Source: Marivirga arenosa (GTDB taxonomy: Bacteria; Bacteroidota; Bacteroidia; Cytophagales; Cyclobacteriaceae). Taken from it: DNA of 64,000 nucleotides. Below are positions 55,901 through 64,000 of this stretch, one piece after another. A program made the translations under genes and the position numbers. Each line of letters begins with the position of its first letter. The first letter of the stretch is position 1. The notes beneath the pieces were generated by a model. The model was not told the origin of the DNA and made no database searches. It saw only the letters and a program-made list of their open reading frames with translations. Where the stretch lies: positions 3,498,001 through 3,562,000 of the forward strand of contig NZ_CP129968.2 in NCBI RefSeq assembly GCF_030503875.2, read 5' to 3'.

Positions 55901-57997
55901 AGTGGATAATTCAAAAGGTATTGGATTGATTTCTGCTGAAATAATATTATTGAAGAAATCACATTCTAAAAAATTAGTATTTGGTAGAGTTATAGGGCTA
56001 GGATTAGAAGAACCATCATCATTTAGAACAGCATATAACCTAAAATTAGCTCCTGTACCATTAACCGTAACATCCTGAGCTGAAACAGTTTCACCTACAT
56101 CAATATTAACTGAGATCAATTCAGTATTTAATTTAGTAGCACCTGCAACTAAAGGATCACCATCATAAAAGGTAACTGGAATCTGTCCATTAACAGCCAC
56201 ATCACCTATGTTTTCAAAGTCAAAACTTAAGGTGAAATCCTGATCAGGACAGGTTGGTTCGGAAATTGCAAAAGTTGAACTAATAATACTTAGATCAGAG
56301 GAAGGATAAGTCGGACATCCATCAGAACTTAAAAAGGGTGACTGATTTAAAAAGTTATTTAATGGACGGCTCGGTCCAGCGGTACACACTCCATTAGAAA
56401 ATACTGCCTGATGCTTCTGCTGATTTTGGGGAACGGTTAAATCATCATTGATATTGACATTAAAATACGCATTCTGATTCCAAACCCTTCTTGCAGGTAC
56501 CCATGGTGCTCCAGCTGATTTATAGATTCTTACTTCAGCAGGATCACCCAATCCCAGTTCAACTCCTCTTGAACCAGGCCTGAAATCTTCACTAAAGCAA
56601 GTCACACAAATTTCGGCAGCTCCATCAGCATCTATATCTGCAACTATGGGGTTTTCAATTTGAGTTCTGGAACGACATGATAGTTGAGTGTCAATACTTC
56701 CATCATTTCCATTGATTATATAAAGATAATCTTCATCTCTGTAAATGATTTCGGTTAGTCCATCTCCATTTAAATCAAATAAAGTACTACTTGTTATACC
56801 AGAAGATTCTTCATTTATTACGATTGGATTTGGGTCACCAAATGAATCATTCCAATGAGACTCCCAGTTCTCGTCTAAGGCATAGAAATATCTTCCAGAG
56901 ACAAATACTGCATTTAGTAGCCCATCTCCATCAATATCTCCAACATTAACTCTTCCCATCCCTCTTCTCCAGCCAAACTGGTAATCTCCAGTACCACGTG
57001 GATCGCTAAATAATTTAGTAGTATTATTAGCAACATCCCATAAGAATACAGTAGTGACATTCGTTGTGGGATCACCATTTGTGGCCCCAGTGACAATCAC
57101 ATCTAAATTACCATCTAAATTATAATCAACAACAGTTGTGCTTGAAGATGTACCAGAATTATAACTACCGCTTTTAACACGAAAAGATGCTGGCATAGTA
57201 GCTAGAAGCGTTAAATTACCCGAATCCTGACTTCTATCCCCCAAATTAACCGCATAGATTTTATTACCTAATACTAATTCTAAATCTTCATCTCCAATTA
57301 TATCTACTGCAACTCCACCCCCAGGAATTTCATCCCAATTTACAGTTTGAGACTCCACGATTCTAGTTCCTGTAAGAGGGTCTCTAATTTCATCCTTATA
57401 ATACATTTCGGGCACACCATCTCTATTAAAATCTGCATAATTCAATTGAACTGGATTTTGATTTAAACTATCTGAAACCCACAATAGATTCAATTGACAA
57501 TCTAAAGAAGCTATTGTATACCTATTTAAAGAAACCTCACTAATTACAAATACTTCTCCACAATTATCATCTTCAAGATTAACCATTGAAGCTGAATAAA
57601 AACTTGGATTGTTAATTGTAGCTTGGTGCTTTACTGTGGCATCATCACCACTTAAAATATAAACTCTGTCTCGATATCTATTTGTAGATAATATTTCAGG
57701 AATTCCGTCCCGATCTAAATCTCCAACTGCAATACGGCTCAGACTTAAGGTCACATCATTATTTGATTTATATCCTTGCTGTATTGAAAATGGGGAGAAC
57801 ATATTGGGCTCGGCATTACAGGAAACATCGTTGCTCATATAAAAGCCATCACAAGCTGTATCTGACGCACAATCTCCATCGAAACAGTCAATAAAACCGT
57901 CTCCATCATTATCAATGCCATCATTACAGATTTCTTGAGCGATGCTAATTGTTAAAAAGGAAAAGAGGGAAATGATAAATAGAAATAATTTTTTCAT
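52910..57997 (-). CDS. Very large T9SS type A secreted protein with FG-GAP and SprB-like repeats
   Basis: This 1695-aa protein starts with a signal peptide ending in SIAQ, followed by a calcium-type segment NDGIDNDGDGFIDCFDGDC. Residues about 60-560 hold FG-GAP/VCBS integrin-like repeats (VGDLDRDGIPEIL, DIDGDGLLNAV). Next are CARDB-like modules (about 580-700) and about six tandem SprB-like repeats with xGCxS ends (about 700-1190). Then come Ig-like domains, a carboxypeptidase-regulatory-like domain, and a type A sorting domain (LNLFPNPTSGILYL...LKIIKKQ). It should be exported by T9SS to the surface or medium as an adhesin. The gene begun at 63872 encodes a paralogue. Confidence 0.85.
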   Translation of the reverse strand: MKKLFLFIISLFSFLTISIAQEICNDGIDNDGDGFIDCFDGDCASDTACDGFYMSNDVSCNAEPNMFSPFSIQQGYKSNNDVTLSLSRIAVGDLDRDGIPEILSTNRYRDRVYILSGDDATVKHQATINNPSFYSASMVNLEDDNCGEVFVISEVSLNRYTIASLDCQLNLLWVSDSLNQNPVQLNYADFNRDGVPEMYYKDEIRDPLTGTRIVESQTVNWDEIPGGGVAVDIIGDEDLELVLGNKIYAVNLGDRSQDSGNLTLLATMPASFRVKSGSYNSGTSSSTTVVDYNLDGNLDVIVTGATNGDPTTNVTTVFLWDVANNTTKLFSDPRGTGDYQFGWRRGMGRVNVGDIDGDGLLNAVFVSGRYFYALDENWESHWNDSFGDPNPIVINEESSGITSSTLFDLNGDGLTEIIYRDEDYLYIINGNDGSIDTQLSCRSRTQIENPIVADIDADGAAEICVTCFSEDFRPGSRGVELGLGDPAEVRIYKSAGAPWVPARRVWNQNAYFNVNINDDLTVPQNQQKHQAVFSNGVCTAGPSRPLNNFLNQSPFLSSDGCPTYPSSDLSIISSTFAISEPTCPDQDFTLSFDFENIGDVAVNGQIPVTFYDGDPLVAGATKLNTELISVNIDVGETVSAQDVTVNGTGANFRLYAVLNDDGSSNPSPITLPNTNFLECDFFNNIISAEINPIPFELSTEVIDNITCSSGGLPPNGSVRVFKLEGTTEVTADYDFYWFDGTTVLGTPDFVGSTYSGLEAGTYTVFATNTLVGCSSDTIQVVVEDYIEPLNATITVNSGNSNCQIPNGELSVAVNGGEPVGNFEYEWYEGNTVGGGLQISNSHIATGLSSAAYTVLVTEIATGCQTIESINVPDETNPPVATASATDIVCSDTNSGVVTASVGGNTAGYTFEWYIGTSEKPTPDYTGATVNNLPEGSYTVKVTDNTGGCESDLVTVDVNQTQAPEIDAISSTENNSCDISNPNGTVTVSIIGNVADHTIEWFAGAGTTATIVGTGTSVSGLGGGEYTAKVTNNDTGCSATEIVTINNNIIIPNLTVTTDPVTTCNPYNGRIEAIVDLDTEADYTFFWYKGSAVKNETDFDETGAILDSLAPGFYTVQAMNNNRSCLTNIETIEIIDEASFTASILNSEDKDFGSVANGSITIEISRPNRVYEILLNGEFFSIVNVNTQEIIIDSLSEGNYNIQLTDTSSACTASLSAEIFTKPNTATDILSFELESSTSDAIINTENHTVEIEVEGLTDLTDLIPEIEISEGASISPATNIGRDFTEAVQYTVTAQDESTTQDWEVIVTKAEIVKEDQTITFNLPDTLSQDQSPYPLVASSSSGLPVRFSVERGSASIFDNKLIITSGSVVSVKAYQVGNDTINSAEVIKTVAVLGTYDISVNVKRPDDSPLEEGIAKLFYLNGGLYQRTEFTNGDLSFEDVRSADYILQIIPVGSLTSDIFPTYYANTLFNKAASPLRLNNNLSLNMKMKAKRSASNGNRQINGKVVWSDNQSNSRVSTGKLEDGEGVSEVILYLKNDANGEVVNGAVTDLEGNFKMENLTNGEFELLLDIPGLEESATSFELPIDGQIIELSVMVYINDKGIVDFEIITILSNDLAIDQLNLFPNPTSGILYLNGYQGEKQEVSIVSSNGAIVKTIWLRNEQNQEIDLTDLDEGVYYLKSENGNQSMLKIIKKQ

Positions 57998-58154
57998 TAT
58001 AGGTTGAATTAACTAACTGGCTATTGAAATACCGAAATCAAAATAGCGTGCAACATACTAATTTTTTAGTATATTGGTATAGTTACAGTCAATTAATTTA
58101 ATTAAATCCACGAATTGTTATATAATTATAAGAGGATTAATATCTATCTACCAC

Positions 58155-61100
58155 CTATCTCAGCAAAGTAATGCTTCCTGCTTTAATTTTACCTCTCTCC
58201 GCACTTTTAACAACATAGTAATACACACCATCCGGTACTTGGGTTCCGCTGCGAGTTCCATCCCAATCATTGTTATAAGGAATCGCGTTATAGATTAGAT
58301 TTCCTTGCTGGTCGTAAATTTCCACTTCAAAATCAGAGAAAAATTGTATATTCTGAATTCTCCAAAAATCAGCTACTCCATCTCCATTTGGCGAGAAAAA
58401 TTTCATAGCCTCTAACTGATCTCCTAAATCCTCCCCTTGCTGTACTTCAATTATGACCTCTGCAAAACCAAAGCATCCGTTTTCATCAACTCCCTCTACT
58501 ATGATAGAGGTGGTAGATAATGGAGTTATTTGAATCTCATCAGATGAACTTTCAATTAATGTGGAATCAGCATACCATTGAAATGAATCTAAACCATCCA
58601 CCGCAAGTGTCACCGTATCGCCAATACTCACGGCTAAACTAGAAGCTTCAATTTCCACTTCAGGAATAGGATTTACCTCTATTTCTATCTCAGAAAATCC
58701 CTGACACCCATTAGCATCTACAACGGTTAAACCATAGGTACCATCTTCTGTAACAGTAATTGATGCAGTTTCTTCACCTGTATCCCATGAATAAGATTCA
58801 AACTCACCTTCAACAGACAAACTCACTTCATCACCTTCACAAACAGAAGTCTCCGATGCGGTTATTGAGAAATTTATTGAACCCAGTACTGTTATCTCCT
58901 GAGTGAAAGTTTGGCTGCAGGATGATAAACCTTCGTAAGATACTTCCAAGCTTACCTCAAAAACTCCTTCCGAATTATAAACATGAGTAGGGTCCTTTTC
59001 ATTTGAAGTATTTCCATCTCCAAAAATCCATCGATACCGTGCTAGTGACTCATCTGCTACAGTTGATTCATCATTAAAAGCAACTGCTGTTCTTATGCAG
59101 GCATTTTCAGGTAGAGAAAAATTTACTTCAGGAGCTTCTAAAAAATCTACATTGAGTGTATCAGTATAAATTTTCGGACAAAAAGCATTGACTTGATCGG
59201 TAATTTCAACATAATATTCACCAGACTCGGAAGGATTATAGGTAACATTGGTTGCATCAGTAATTGGGCCATTAGAATCGAACCACTGATATGTGTAATT
59301 TGAGTTATTAGGTGAAACAGTCAACTCAGAAGATTCTCCTTGGCATAAAATCCCACCCTCGGATTGGGTAATAGAAAAATTGGGGCTTGCAACAGCTTCT
59401 ACTATTATACTTTTGCTATCTATTATACATGAACCAGAATACACATCAAGAAAATATCTTCCCGCTTTAGTTGTATTAAAATTTCCTACTTCAACTGATA
59501 TTCCTTCTGCAGTGAAATCTTCTGGGCCACGCCATTCGTATTTATTGGCTCCTACATCTGTAGAAGTTAAGGTAAGAGTCCCACCAGTGCAAACAGGATC
59601 ATTAGCACTTAACTCTGCACTTGGCAAAGTTGAAGCATCAGTAATTGAAACCTCAATTTCTTCAGACACTTCATTACATGCTCCATTTTCAGTTGATAAA
59701 CTTACAGTATAGGTTCCGGAAGAAGCAATATCAGAAAATTCAATAAAATTCTCAGGACCAGTCTTAACGGAAGCACCGTCCTTAAACCATTCATAGGTTA
59801 AGCCATCTATCTTTTGTGTTTCTAATCGAACCGTATTCCCCTCGCAAAAATTGATTGGACCTTCGGGTGTAATAATGGGCTTAATACACCTATTATTCCT
59901 TAATATTGAAATTTTAGAAGCTACAATATTATTGTTGTCATCATCTACGCTAGAGAAAACAATATCTGGTTTGCTATCTCCATCGATATCACCAACCTGA
60001 ATGTTTCTATTGATAAAATCTACTGGGATAGAAACAGTATTAAAGCTTAAATTATTTCCACCTTCATTATTTAAAACATTGATTGCTTTGTCTTCTCCAA
60101 TTGTGGAAGTAACAATATCAATATCACCATCACCGTCAATATCTCCAAAATCAAGGCCCCAAGGTCTTCTATCTGTGGAAATATTCTGTGCTGAACCAAA
60201 ATCTGGTACACCGCCATTAGGTGTTTGATTTAAAAAAACAGCAACAGCCGAACTTAAAAACAAAGTAGCCACTACATCCGGTTTATTATCATTATTAAGA
60301 TCTGCTACTTTAAGGTTTACGAATGTACCTGCCGAATTGAATTGCTTAAAATCAGTAAATGATATATTTCCTACACTCCCTTGATTGGTAGCAACATAAA
60401 ATCCACCACCATCCGTTAGAAATTGATTTGTAATGATTTCAGGCTTACCATCATTATTCAAATCCTCAACTTCTAAACCTGCAGTACTTTGTGCGTTATC
60501 AACAGTTAAATAAATAGGATTATCAAATGATACACTTCCATTAGATGTATTTTTTAAAATGATAATCTGATTGTTTGTTTGGTCAGATATGGTTAAATCA
60601 ATTCTACCATCCAAATCAAGATCTTTGGCAACAATTCTTTTGGTTGAAGCACCTTCTATCCTGATATTTTGTATAGAAAAATTAGGGTTACCTGGGGTAC
60701 TATTGTTAATAAGAATTAATATTCGATCTCCATCATTCCCTTCAGAAAAAATGAGTTCTGGCTTCCCATCACCATTCAAATCTCCAGCGGTTACATTTAA
60801 GGATGAGGTTTGAATATTCAGGTTGTTTCTAGCTAAACTTAATGAGCCTGGCGTACTTAAATTCCTGGCTATAGTTACAAAATTAGCATTAGAATTAGCC
60901 CCAACTATATCATTCTTTCCATCTCCATCTATATCAGTAATAACAACATCGAACAACCCACTTGCAGCATCTATATTAGTTTGAGGTGTATCAAAATCTG
61001 AACTTTCAACACCTTGATCTCCCCCAAAACTTAAAAAGAAATCATCTGCTGAATAATATAAGCCAGTGGTAGAATTAAAAAGAAGGACATTATCATAAGT

Positions 61101-61337
61101 TGCACCTGAAGGTACTTCTGCTTCAACTAGTTGATCTGAAGAACTAATTACCACACCTTCTGAAGCTCCAAAAAAAACTCTATCAATTCCTGTTAAGCCT
61201 GATCCGGTAATTTCAATTTGATTACCTGAAAAAGTATTTTTAGGCTTAATGGATTCTACAAAAGTATCCTGAGCTATGGAGGAATATCCAAAAAGGGTAA
61301 AAATAAAAAAGATGATATATTTTTTTAATAATTTCAT
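58155..61337 (-). CDS. T9SS type B surface protein with FG-GAP repeats
   Basis: About 1060 aa from the ATG at 61337, which yields a signal peptide ending in SIAQ. An IPT/TIG-like domain (ITGSGLTGIDRVFFG) comes first, then FG-GAP/VCBS repeats (DIDGDGKNDIVGA, DLNGDGKPELIF) up to about 490. Ig-like modules and a PKD domain (YRWIFGDGNTSNEKDPTHVY) follow, and then a CHU_C-type sorting domain starting at MKFFSPNGDGVADFW. Type B cargo is held on the surface through a PorP/SprF partner. The gene 25 bp upstream encodes such a partner, and the two form an operon. Confidence 0.85.
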   Translation of the reverse strand: MKLLKKYIIFFIFTLFGYSSIAQDTFVESIKPKNTFSGNQIEITGSGLTGIDRVFFGASEGVVISSSDQLVEAEVPSGATYDNVLLFNSTTGLYYSADDFFLSFGGDQGVESSDFDTPQTNIDAASGLFDVVITDIDGDGKNDIVGANSNANFVTIARNLSTPGSLSLARNNLNIQTSSLNVTAGDLNGDGKPELIFSEGNDGDRILILINNSTPGNPNFSIQNIRIEGASTKRIVAKDLDLDGRIDLTISDQTNNQIIILKNTSNGSVSFDNPIYLTVDNAQSTAGLEVEDLNNDGKPEIITNQFLTDGGGFYVATNQGSVGNISFTDFKQFNSAGTFVNLKVADLNNDNKPDVVATLFLSSAVAVFLNQTPNGGVPDFGSAQNISTDRRPWGLDFGDIDGDGDIDIVTSTIGEDKAINVLNNEGGNNLSFNTVSIPVDFINRNIQVGDIDGDSKPDIVFSSVDDDNNNIVASKISILRNNRCIKPIITPEGPINFCEGNTVRLETQKIDGLTYEWFKDGASVKTGPENFIEFSDIASSGTYTVSLSTENGACNEVSEEIEVSITDASTLPSAELSANDPVCTGGTLTLTSTDVGANKYEWRGPEDFTAEGISVEVGNFNTTKAGRYFLDVYSGSCIIDSKSIIVEAVASPNFSITQSEGGILCQGESSELTVSPNNSNYTYQWFDSNGPITDATNVTYNPSESGEYYVEITDQVNAFCPKIYTDTLNVDFLEAPEVNFSLPENACIRTAVAFNDESTVADESLARYRWIFGDGNTSNEKDPTHVYNSEGVFEVSLEVSYEGLSSCSQTFTQEITVLGSINFSITASETSVCEGDEVSLSVEGEFESYSWDTGEETASITVTEDGTYGLTVVDANGCQGFSEIEIEVNPIPEVEIEASSLAVSIGDTVTLAVDGLDSFQWYADSTLIESSSDEIQITPLSTTSIIVEGVDENGCFGFAEVIIEVQQGEDLGDQLEAMKFFSPNGDGVADFWRIQNIQFFSDFEVEIYDQQGNLIYNAIPYNNDWDGTRSGTQVPDGVYYYVVKSAERGKIKAGSITLLR

Positions 61338-61362
61338 TCTAAATATTAAAGAATACAATTTC

Positions 61363-62661
61363 TTATTCTGGATCTACTACAATTACCTTCACATTTTTGA
61401 ATTTAGTTACTTCCTCAGCAATTTTCTTGTCTTTATAAGCATCTCTACGTGAGTAAGTTTCATAAATATACACATAATAGATTCCATTTCCTTTGTTGAA
61501 GAAAATATCTGCCACTATATCATTTTCTTTTTTCAACTGTTTAACCAACTTATCAGCAGAATTAAAATCTTTATATTCTTTTACTACAACATAATATTTA
61601 GTTTGTTGAGCCTGCCCCTCATCCCCTCCGTATTGTACATTTTCGCTAGAAAATCTTGGAGCTCTCTCCTCAGTTCTGCTTAAACTTTTTAGCTTCGGCC
61701 TTTCTCTCAGTTCTTCCAGTTTACCCCCAATATTAAATTTCAATTGAATTTCATGCGAACCATTTACAATACCATTTACAATATTGGTAGAAGGCTCATA
61801 AGCATAGCTGAAAGCAAATTTTTGCATATTTAAACCCACCATGCCAGCAAACCCATAATTAAGCCGATATGATGCCCCAAGCCAGAAAAGTTCGTCAAAA
61901 CTGAGTGTACTCATGAGTTCTATTCTTTGACCCACCACTTGAGAATATTGATATATCGCATAAAATTGTAAAGGCGCATAAACATCTTCTAGCTTAATTC
62001 TTTTTTTAAATCGACCCGTGCCCCTTGTCACTAATTTGTAATCAACAGGTTTCTTGAAATAGGCCATCACCAAAAATTCATCAAAGGGCGAAAAATCAAA
62101 TCGCTCGAAATTTTGGATACTATTATATCTCGAATTGAACATGCGAGGAAGACTAGCTCCAAAATTAATTCCTGTCGCACTTTCAATCTTCAACCCAACA
62201 TTGGCTAATGGCTGAAGGTTATTATTTAAAAAATTGGAGATTGAAGGATCACTTAAATCGGATACTTGAGTGAAATCCAGACTATTAGAAGTAACACCAC
62301 CTGAAATACCAAAACGCAGTTTTGTATCTTTTGTCAAATTCACAATATAGGAATAGGTGGCTAATACATCATTTGTTGAAAGTAATCCGCGATTAAAATT
62401 TCTTAAAGTACCGCTCAAACCAAACTTTTTATATTGAAAAGGAGATTCGAAAGTTAAAGTTGTAACCATTGGAGCTCCTTCAACCCCTATCCATTGTTGT
62501 CTATGATTTATTGAAGCAGTTCTAAATGGAAACATAGCCGCTTCTGCAGGATTATATAAATAAGGCGTAGTATAAAAATGATTATAAACAGGTAATTCTT
62601 GAGCACATATTTGCCTGACAAATAAAAATAATAAAGAATATAGTATGAATGCTCTAATCAT
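61363..62661 (-). CDS. PorP/SprF family protein with C-terminal SPOR-like domain
   Basis: About 432 aa from the ATG at 62661; the frame is open to a TTG at 62667. Signal peptide ends in ICAQ, followed by the PorP/SprF hallmark PVYNHFYTTPYLYNPAEAA and NHRQQWIG. The barrel domain runs to about 320. A linker leads to a C-terminal SPOR-like domain (YYVVVKEYKDFNSADKLVKQ, then GIYYVYIYETYSRRDA), a fold that binds denuded peptidoglycan in other proteins. It lies directly upstream of the type B surface protein and should be its anchoring or secretion partner. Confidence 0.85.
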   Translation of the reverse strand: MIRAFILYSLLFLFVRQICAQELPVYNHFYTTPYLYNPAEAAMFPFRTASINHRQQWIGVEGAPMVTTLTFESPFQYKKFGLSGTLRNFNRGLLSTNDVLATYSYIVNLTKDTKLRFGISGGVTSNSLDFTQVSDLSDPSISNFLNNNLQPLANVGLKIESATGINFGASLPRMFNSRYNSIQNFERFDFSPFDEFLVMAYFKKPVDYKLVTRGTGRFKKRIKLEDVYAPLQFYAIYQYSQVVGQRIELMSTLSFDELFWLGASYRLNYGFAGMVGLNMQKFAFSYAYEPSTNIVNGIVNGSHEIQLKFNIGGKLEELRERPKLKSLSRTEERAPRFSSENVQYGGDEGQAQQTKYYVVVKEYKDFNSADKLVKQLKKENDIVADIFFNKGNGIYYVYIYETYSRRDAYKDKKIAEEVTKFKNVKVIVVDPE

Positions 62662-62857
62662 GAACAAGATAAGCCAACAGTTGCTTTAATTATCAAATTT
62701 TCTTCTAAATGTAGCGAACTTTAAAATCTAAAAATATTAATCGTGAAACATAAAAAAAAATAGTTTGCTAATAAAGATTAATCTTTTCAATTAATTAGCT
62801 TTGAACTTACTATGAAAATATCTTGTCTAAATTATTAATATGAACTAACGTAGACCG

Positions 62858-63652
62858 ATGAGTTACTTTAAGCCTATAAAATCATTCTTTATTATAATCT
62901 TACTTATTCTAACAATAGATTCTGCTTATTCTCAAATCTACCTGGGATTAAAATCAGGCGCTAGAATGAATTGGTTAAAATATGAGGAATTTAATAGTGA
63001 AGACTACTCAAGGGCTCCATTCTACGGTTTTAGTGCAGGATTTAGCTCAGCCTTTAAAGTTCAGAAACGATTTTTACTTCAGTTTGATGTACTTTATGCA
63101 CAAAATGGTAAAAACATTATGGGTATTGAAGATCCTGTATTAGAAAACAATGCACGCTATCATTACATAAACACTCCAATTGTTTACAAATTAGATTTTA
63201 TTGAAGCGATAGGGAAAAGAACATTTAAATGGCATGTTGGAGTTGGCCCTAATGTTGATTTTTGGTTAGGCGGCAACGGAAAATTAAAATCAGTAGAATT
63301 ATTGGAGGAAAATATTGATGAAATTGAGTATAAAGTGAAATTTGGTGATTTCCCAGCAGATCCAGAAGATGGAACACTTTATTTTAGGGATGCCAATAGA
63401 GTGCAATTAGGTTTAATAGTATCGACTGGTTTAATATTAGAACCAGCTCCAGGGCAGGTTTTCCAACTTGATTTTATGTATTTGTGGGGACATAGCAATA
63501 TAGCAAAGGAAGAAGGCAGGTATTCAAATGTAATCGGATATCGAGATAACTTAGATGCCTCTTTTCAAAGTTTTCAGGTAACAATTTCATATCTCTATGA
63601 CTTTATAAACAAAGGAAAAAAAGAGAAGAAAAATTATTATGAAAATAAATGA
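62858..63652 (+). CDS. Outer-membrane beta-barrel protein (PorT/OmpW-like)
   Basis: This 264-aa protein has a signal peptide ending in AYSQ and then alternating strands typical of a small barrel (YLGLKSGARMNWLKY, RFLLQFDVLYAQNGKN, FQVTISYLYDF). The N-terminal GLKSGAR and aromatic strand ends fit the outer-membrane protein beta-barrel family found across Bacteroidota. Function is unknown. It is divergent from the PorP/SprF-SPOR gene, with about 200 bp between the starts. Confidence 0.75.
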   Translation: MSYFKPIKSFFIIILLILTIDSAYSQIYLGLKSGARMNWLKYEEFNSEDYSRAPFYGFSAGFSSAFKVQKRFLLQFDVLYAQNGKNIMGIEDPVLENNARYHYINTPIVYKLDFIEAIGKRTFKWHVGVGPNVDFWLGGNGKLKSVELLEENIDEIEYKVKFGDFPADPEDGTLYFRDANRVQLGLIVSTGLILEPAPGQVFQLDFMYLWGHSNIAKEEGRYSNVIGYRDNLDASFQSFQVTISYLYDFINKGKKEKKNYYENK

Positions 63653-63871
63653 CTTCTACAATTGTTTGTAATTTTATCGAAGTTTAACCCTGCTTTACCT
63701 TTTATTTATATCTATTCGTAGAATAAGAAAATTATTATTCTTAATTAATCGAATTTTTTCAACCCATGTAAGGAAATCCTTGCAGATCACAATGTCTTTT
63801 CTAATTTTAGTAGTATTTTTCGAATTGATTTTAAAATCCGCTAAGGATATGAATGCGTAATTTCAACTGCT

Positions 63872-64000
63872 ATGAAAAAATATATACAACTAGTCTTTTT
63901 TATATTTATAATTCCTGCGTTTTCATTTGCACAAGAGATTTGTAATGATGGGATCGATAATGATGGAGATGGATTCGTAGACTGCTTTGACGGTGATTGT
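63872..64000 (+). CDS. N-terminus of a T9SS-type protein, paralogue of the gene at 52910-57997 (cut by window edge)
   Basis: Forty-three codons from the ATG at 63872 encode a signal peptide ending in SFAQ and then EICNDGIDNDGDGFVDC, nearly the same as the start of the large type A protein on the other strand. The rest of the gene lies outside the window, so domain content and sorting signal are unknown. Confidence 0.7.
   Translation, partial: MKKYIQLVFFIFIIPAFSFAQEICNDGIDNDGDGFVDCFDGDC

Overview
The window is AT-rich chromosomal DNA from a member of the Bacteroidota, most likely a gliding marine Cytophagales bacterium (a Marivirga-like genus is a guess). The signs are type IX secretion (T9SS) cargo proteins with type A and type B sorting domains, several PorP/SprF-family proteins, a PorE-like TPR/WD40/OmpA protein, and promoters of the Bacteroidota form TTG-N17..23-TAnnTTTG.

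Positions 1-25,571 are ordinary chromosome. They hold a DUF177 protein, pdxA, rsmA, mgtE, a 2-hydroxyacid dehydrogenase, a pentapeptide-repeat membrane protein, greA with a terminator-like hairpin in its leader, a HIT protein, clpB, a propeller sensor-like protein, a thioesterase, a 1.7-kaa type B T9SS adhesin divergent from a PorP/SprF gene, an M48 protease, the PorE-like protein, an acyl-CoA carboxylase beta subunit, a sterol-desaturase-family enzyme and a CAT-anticodon tRNA.

Positions 25,630-50,990 are an integrated genomic island of about 25.3 kb. It sits at the 3' end of the tRNA and is bounded by a perfect 35-bp direct repeat. Paired GTGTCCA motifs 11 bp apart lie inside both ends and are probably integrase arm sites. 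The left end carries a tyrosine integrase, an RteC-like protein, an excisionase-like HTH protein, a replication-type protein, a threefold hairpin repeat and a DnaC-like ATPase. No relaxase or conjugation genes are visible. The cargo looks like anti-phage or stress functions: a membrane protein with a DUF2971 protein; a UG/DRT-class reverse transcriptase with a structured leader; a tight five-gene operon (TPR-HExxH metalloprotease, MazG-like pyrophosphohydrolase, two PD-(D/E)xK nuclease/DUF2075 helicases, one unknown); a secreted endonuclease I; and a large DEAD/DEAH helicase-nuclease broken by a single-base frameshift. After it come about 2 kb of non-coding DNA dense in inverted repeats, including two hairpins that share a loop but have compensatory stems. 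The right end has a minus-strand operon (conserved 253-aa protein, DUF5675 protein fused to a holin-like tail, 59-aa membrane protein) and a small HTH gene.

Positions 51,031-64,000 are chromosome again: a small hypothetical protein, an MDR oxidoreductase, a 1.7-kaa type A T9SS protein, a type B T9SS protein paired with a PorP/SprF-SPOR fusion, an outer-membrane barrel protein, and the start of a paralogue of the type A protein cut by the window edge.

The strongest candidates for undescribed biology are the five-gene operon at 34,598-41,920, the reverse transcriptase with its leader at 32,431-34,293, and the structured non-coding tract at 46,700-48,700. All functional claims rest on reading motifs by eye; no database search was run.
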